Assembly: GCA_036501485.1 (NCBI GenBank)
Contig: DASYAG010000007.1
Span: 1-23,788 of the forward strand
Direction of reading: 5' to 3'
DNA length: 23,788 nucleotides
From: PALSA-607 sp036501485
GTDB taxonomy: Bacteria; Actinomycetota; Actinomycetes; Acidothermales; Acidothermaceae
Positions 21,948-23,788 of this stretch are shown piece after piece. Position numbers and translations under genes: made by a program. The notes under the pieces were generated by a model. It was not told where the DNA came from and did no database searches. It was given only the letters and a program-made list of their open reading frames with translations. Position 1 is the stretch's first letter; every line of letters begins with the position of its first letter.

Positions 21948-23171
21948 TCACATGCTCCAGAGGGCTCTGGTCGGTGGCATGCGGGCCGCGCGGATTGCGG
22001 GTAGCAGCCCGGCAACAGCGCCGATGATCAGTGCGGCGCCGAGTCCGCCACCCCAAGCAATAGGCGGGACGACGATTGCCCAGCCTTTGGTGCTCGCATA
22101 GATCGCGGTCGCAAGCGCGCCGGCACCAACCCCGACCGCGCCGCCGATAACCGCCAGGACAATCGCCTCGGAAAGGAACTGCGTGCGGATGTGACCTTTC
22201 GTAGCGCCAAGCGCACGACGCAGTCCGATCTCTGACCGGCGCTCCAACACCGAGATCACCATGATGTTCGCAACGCCGATCGCACCGACCAGCAATGCGA
22301 CGGCGCCGAGGCCGAGGAACAGACCGTTCAACGCGCTCTTCGCTTCGGCCCGGGCCACCAGTGCGGCCGACGGTTGGCTCACGTTGACTTGGTTGGGCGC
22401 TTCCGGATCCGCTGTGGCAGCGAGCACTGACTGCACCGCAGCGACTTGATCGGTGTTCGCGCGCAGGTAAATGGTCGAGGGATGCCCATCGAATCCGAGG
22501 TAGGTTTTCGCGGCCGGGAACCCGACGAGCATCGCCGCGTCGAGTTCCGGTGCAAGCACCGACGGTTTCAAGATGCCGACGACGTAGAACCACTGCTGAC
22601 CCGCCCAGATGCGTTCGCCCGGGTAAAGCCGATCGATGCCCAACCGGCTGGCGGCGGACGACCCCAGCACTGCGACAGGTTCGGTGGCGGTGGCCGCGTT
22701 GAGGTAAGTACCGGCGGCCAGCGTGGTGCCGACGGTCGCGGGTAAGTCGAGCGTCGTCGCCAGCACGGTCAGTGCGTTGGTCTGGATCGACGGGATCAAC
22801 GGGCTGCGAAAGACCGAGGCCGTGACCGATCCGGTGTCTTGCACGGCGGTGACTGGGCCGATGCGCGAGATCATGCCGGGCGCAGCAATCGGAAGCTCGG
22901 CATTGTCTCCGAACACCGTCTGCCCGTTGGTCACGGTCAGCAGGTTGGTGCCGAGCTTGTCGATCTCTGCGAGCAAACCGGCTTGCGAGGACGCCGATAA
23001 GCCGAGCACCGCGACCACTGCCGCGACGCCGATCGCAATGCCGAGAGCTGACAACGTGGCGCGCAGTTTGCGGGTACGGAGTCCGATGGTCGAGAGGCGC
23101 GCGAGATCGCTGAACCGCAACCGCCCCGGCGTCCGCGCGAGATCGTTGAACTGCAACGGTGCCGTTGTCAC
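21948..23171 (-). CDS. MacB/FtsX-like ABC transporter permease
   Basis: The 407-residue protein has the MacB layout: a first membrane segment at about 38-62 (RKLRATLSALGIAIGVAAVV), an extracytoplasmic MacB_PCD domain at about 65-280, then the FtsX domain with three further membrane segments at about 285-310, 335-355 and 370-395. The cytoplasmic coupling motif SEIGLRRALGATKGHIRTQF is present. Such permeases work with an ATPase partner in mechanotransmission-type export or in lipoprotein or peptide handling; the substrate is unknown. The GTG start at 23171 overlaps the stop of the ATPase gene by 4 bases (GTGA), so the two form one complex. Confidence 0.92.
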   Translation of the reverse strand: MTTAPLQFNDLARTPGRLRFSDLARLSTIGLRTRKLRATLSALGIAIGVAAVVAVLGLSASSQAGLLAEIDKLGTNLLTVTNGQTVFGDNAELPIAAPGMISRIGPVTAVQDTGSVTASVFRSPLIPSIQTNALTVLATTLDLPATVGTTLAAGTYLNAATATEPVAVLGSSAASRLGIDRLYPGERIWAGQQWFYVVGILKPSVLAPELDAAMLVGFPAAKTYLGFDGHPSTIYLRANTDQVAAVQSVLAATADPEAPNQVNVSQPSAALVARAEAKSALNGLFLGLGAVALLVGAIGVANIMVISVLERRSEIGLRRALGATKGHIRTQFLSEAIVLAVIGGAVGVGAGALATAIYASTKGWAIVVPPIAWGGGLGAALIIGAVAGLLPAIRAARMPPTRALWSM

Positions 23172-23788
23172 GCCGAGCTCCCCGCAAGCGCTTCGTCGGC
23201 GACGATGTGTCCGTCGCGCATCTGGATCTGGCGCGGCATTCGCGAGGCGATGTCGCGATCGTGAGTGATGACAACGATCGTGGTGCCGGCGTCATGCAGA
23301 TCTTCGAGCAGTCCGAGAATCGCTTGCCCGGTTGCGGTGTCGAGGTTGCCGGTGGGCTCGTCGGCGAGCACGATCGCCGGGTGCCCGATCAGTGCACGCG
23401 CAATCGCGACCCGCTGGCGCTGACCTCCTGAGAGTTGGGTCGGCCGGGCGGCGATCCGGTCGGCGAGCCCGACTTGCTCGAGCGCCTCAATCGCATGTCG
23501 CCGACGCTCGCGCAGTGGTACCCCTGCATAGAGGAGACCATCGGCGACGTTGTCCAAAACAGTTGCGTGCTCGGCAAGGAAGAACTGCTGGAACACGAAG
23601 CCGATACGGCTGCCGCGCAGCCGCGACAACTCACGATCGGATAGCTTCGCGACGTCCATACCCGTGATGCGCACCGTGCCGCTCGTTGGGCGATCAAGGG
23701 TGCCGATCAGATGTAGCAGCGTCGTTTTTCCTGATCCAGACGGGCCGACGACGCCGACGAGTTCGCCCGCACTGACGCTGAAGCTGAC
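23168..23788 (-). CDS. MacB/LolD-type ABC transporter ATP-binding protein (5' end outside window)
   Basis: The frame is open to the right edge, 206 residues seen, lacking only the first part of the cassette. Motifs in order: Walker A GPSGSGKTT, Q-loop region GFVFQQFFLAEHATVLDNV, signature LSGGQRQRVAIARAL, Walker B IVLADEPTGNLD and the switch His in VITHDRDIA. It powers the MacB-like permease encoded next, to which it is coupled by a 4-base overlap. Starting it at the in-frame GTG 23674 would remove the Walker A motif, so the true start lies beyond the window. Confidence 0.93.
   Translation of the reverse strand, partial: VSFSVSAGELVGVVGPSGSGKTTLLHLIGTLDRPTSGTVRITGMDVAKLSDRELSRLRGSRIGFVFQQFFLAEHATVLDNVADGLLYAGVPLRERRRHAIEALEQVGLADRIAARPTQLSGGQRQRVAIARALIGHPAIVLADEPTGNLDTATGQAILGLLEDLHDAGTTIVVITHDRDIASRMPRQIQMRDGHIVADEALAGSSA

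Noticed and set aside
21811..23295. 494-codon minus-strand frame overlapping the MacB-like permease
   Set aside because: Arg/His-rich shadow in another frame of a gene with clear membrane segments and FtsX motifs.
1..23788. Mobile elements, CRISPR arrays, tRNA or rRNA genes
   Set aside because: No transposase or integrase motif, no regularly spaced direct repeats and no cloverleaf-like segment were seen on either strand.

Overview
The window is chromosomal DNA from a high-GC Gram-positive bacterium of the Actinomycetota. The evidence is the metG-tatD-rpfB-rsmA-ispE-ABC-F gene order (found in Streptomyces and, in part, Mycobacterium), a resuscitation-promoting factor, an ECF sigma factor with a SnoaL-like tail, GTG and TTG starts, and dense 1-4 bp gene overlaps. 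The genus cannot be fixed by reading; a Frankiales/Jatrophihabitans-like lineage is only a guess. I see no insertion sequence, phage, tRNA, rRNA or CRISPR array.

Positions 1-9134 form a glycolate/glyoxylate utilisation region. On the minus strand are a solute-binding lipoprotein (its 3' end lies outside the window) and a tartronate-semialdehyde reductase-like gene (glxR). Divergent from glxR is a tightly coupled plus-strand operon aceB-glcD-glcE-glcF in which every junction overlaps by one base: GlcDEF would oxidise glycolate to glyoxylate, AceB would condense glyoxylate with acetyl-CoA to malate, and GlxR would serve the competing glycerate route. A convergent IclR-family regulator closes the cluster. 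Three related 15-bp sites, one before the solute-binding gene and two in the glxR/aceB divergent region, look like its operators.

Positions 9135-9537 contain no gene that I can support, only short palindromes and a hairpin. Positions 9538-17126 hold a minus-strand housekeeping block, read in the order metG, tatD, rpfB, rsmA, ispE, uup-like ABC-F: tRNA charging, a TatD nuclease, a cell-wall lytic resuscitation factor, 16S rRNA dimethylation, isoprenoid synthesis and ribosome-associated ATPase function. A 17-bp hairpin just after tatD and a separate, strongly self-complementary leader before rpfB suggest that rpfB starts its own transcription unit.

Positions 17198-21108 carry an RibD/DHFR-like reductase, a divergent ECF sigma factor and a PAS-PAS-GGDEF-EAL cyclic-di-GMP protein whose 3' end overlaps the sigma gene by 45 bp on the other strand. 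Positions 21227-23788 hold a LysE/RhtB-type exporter and a MacB-like permease/ATPase pair; the ATPase runs off the right edge.

The two observations most worth following are the interleaved helices in the rpfB leader and the shared operator-like motif of the glyoxylate cluster.
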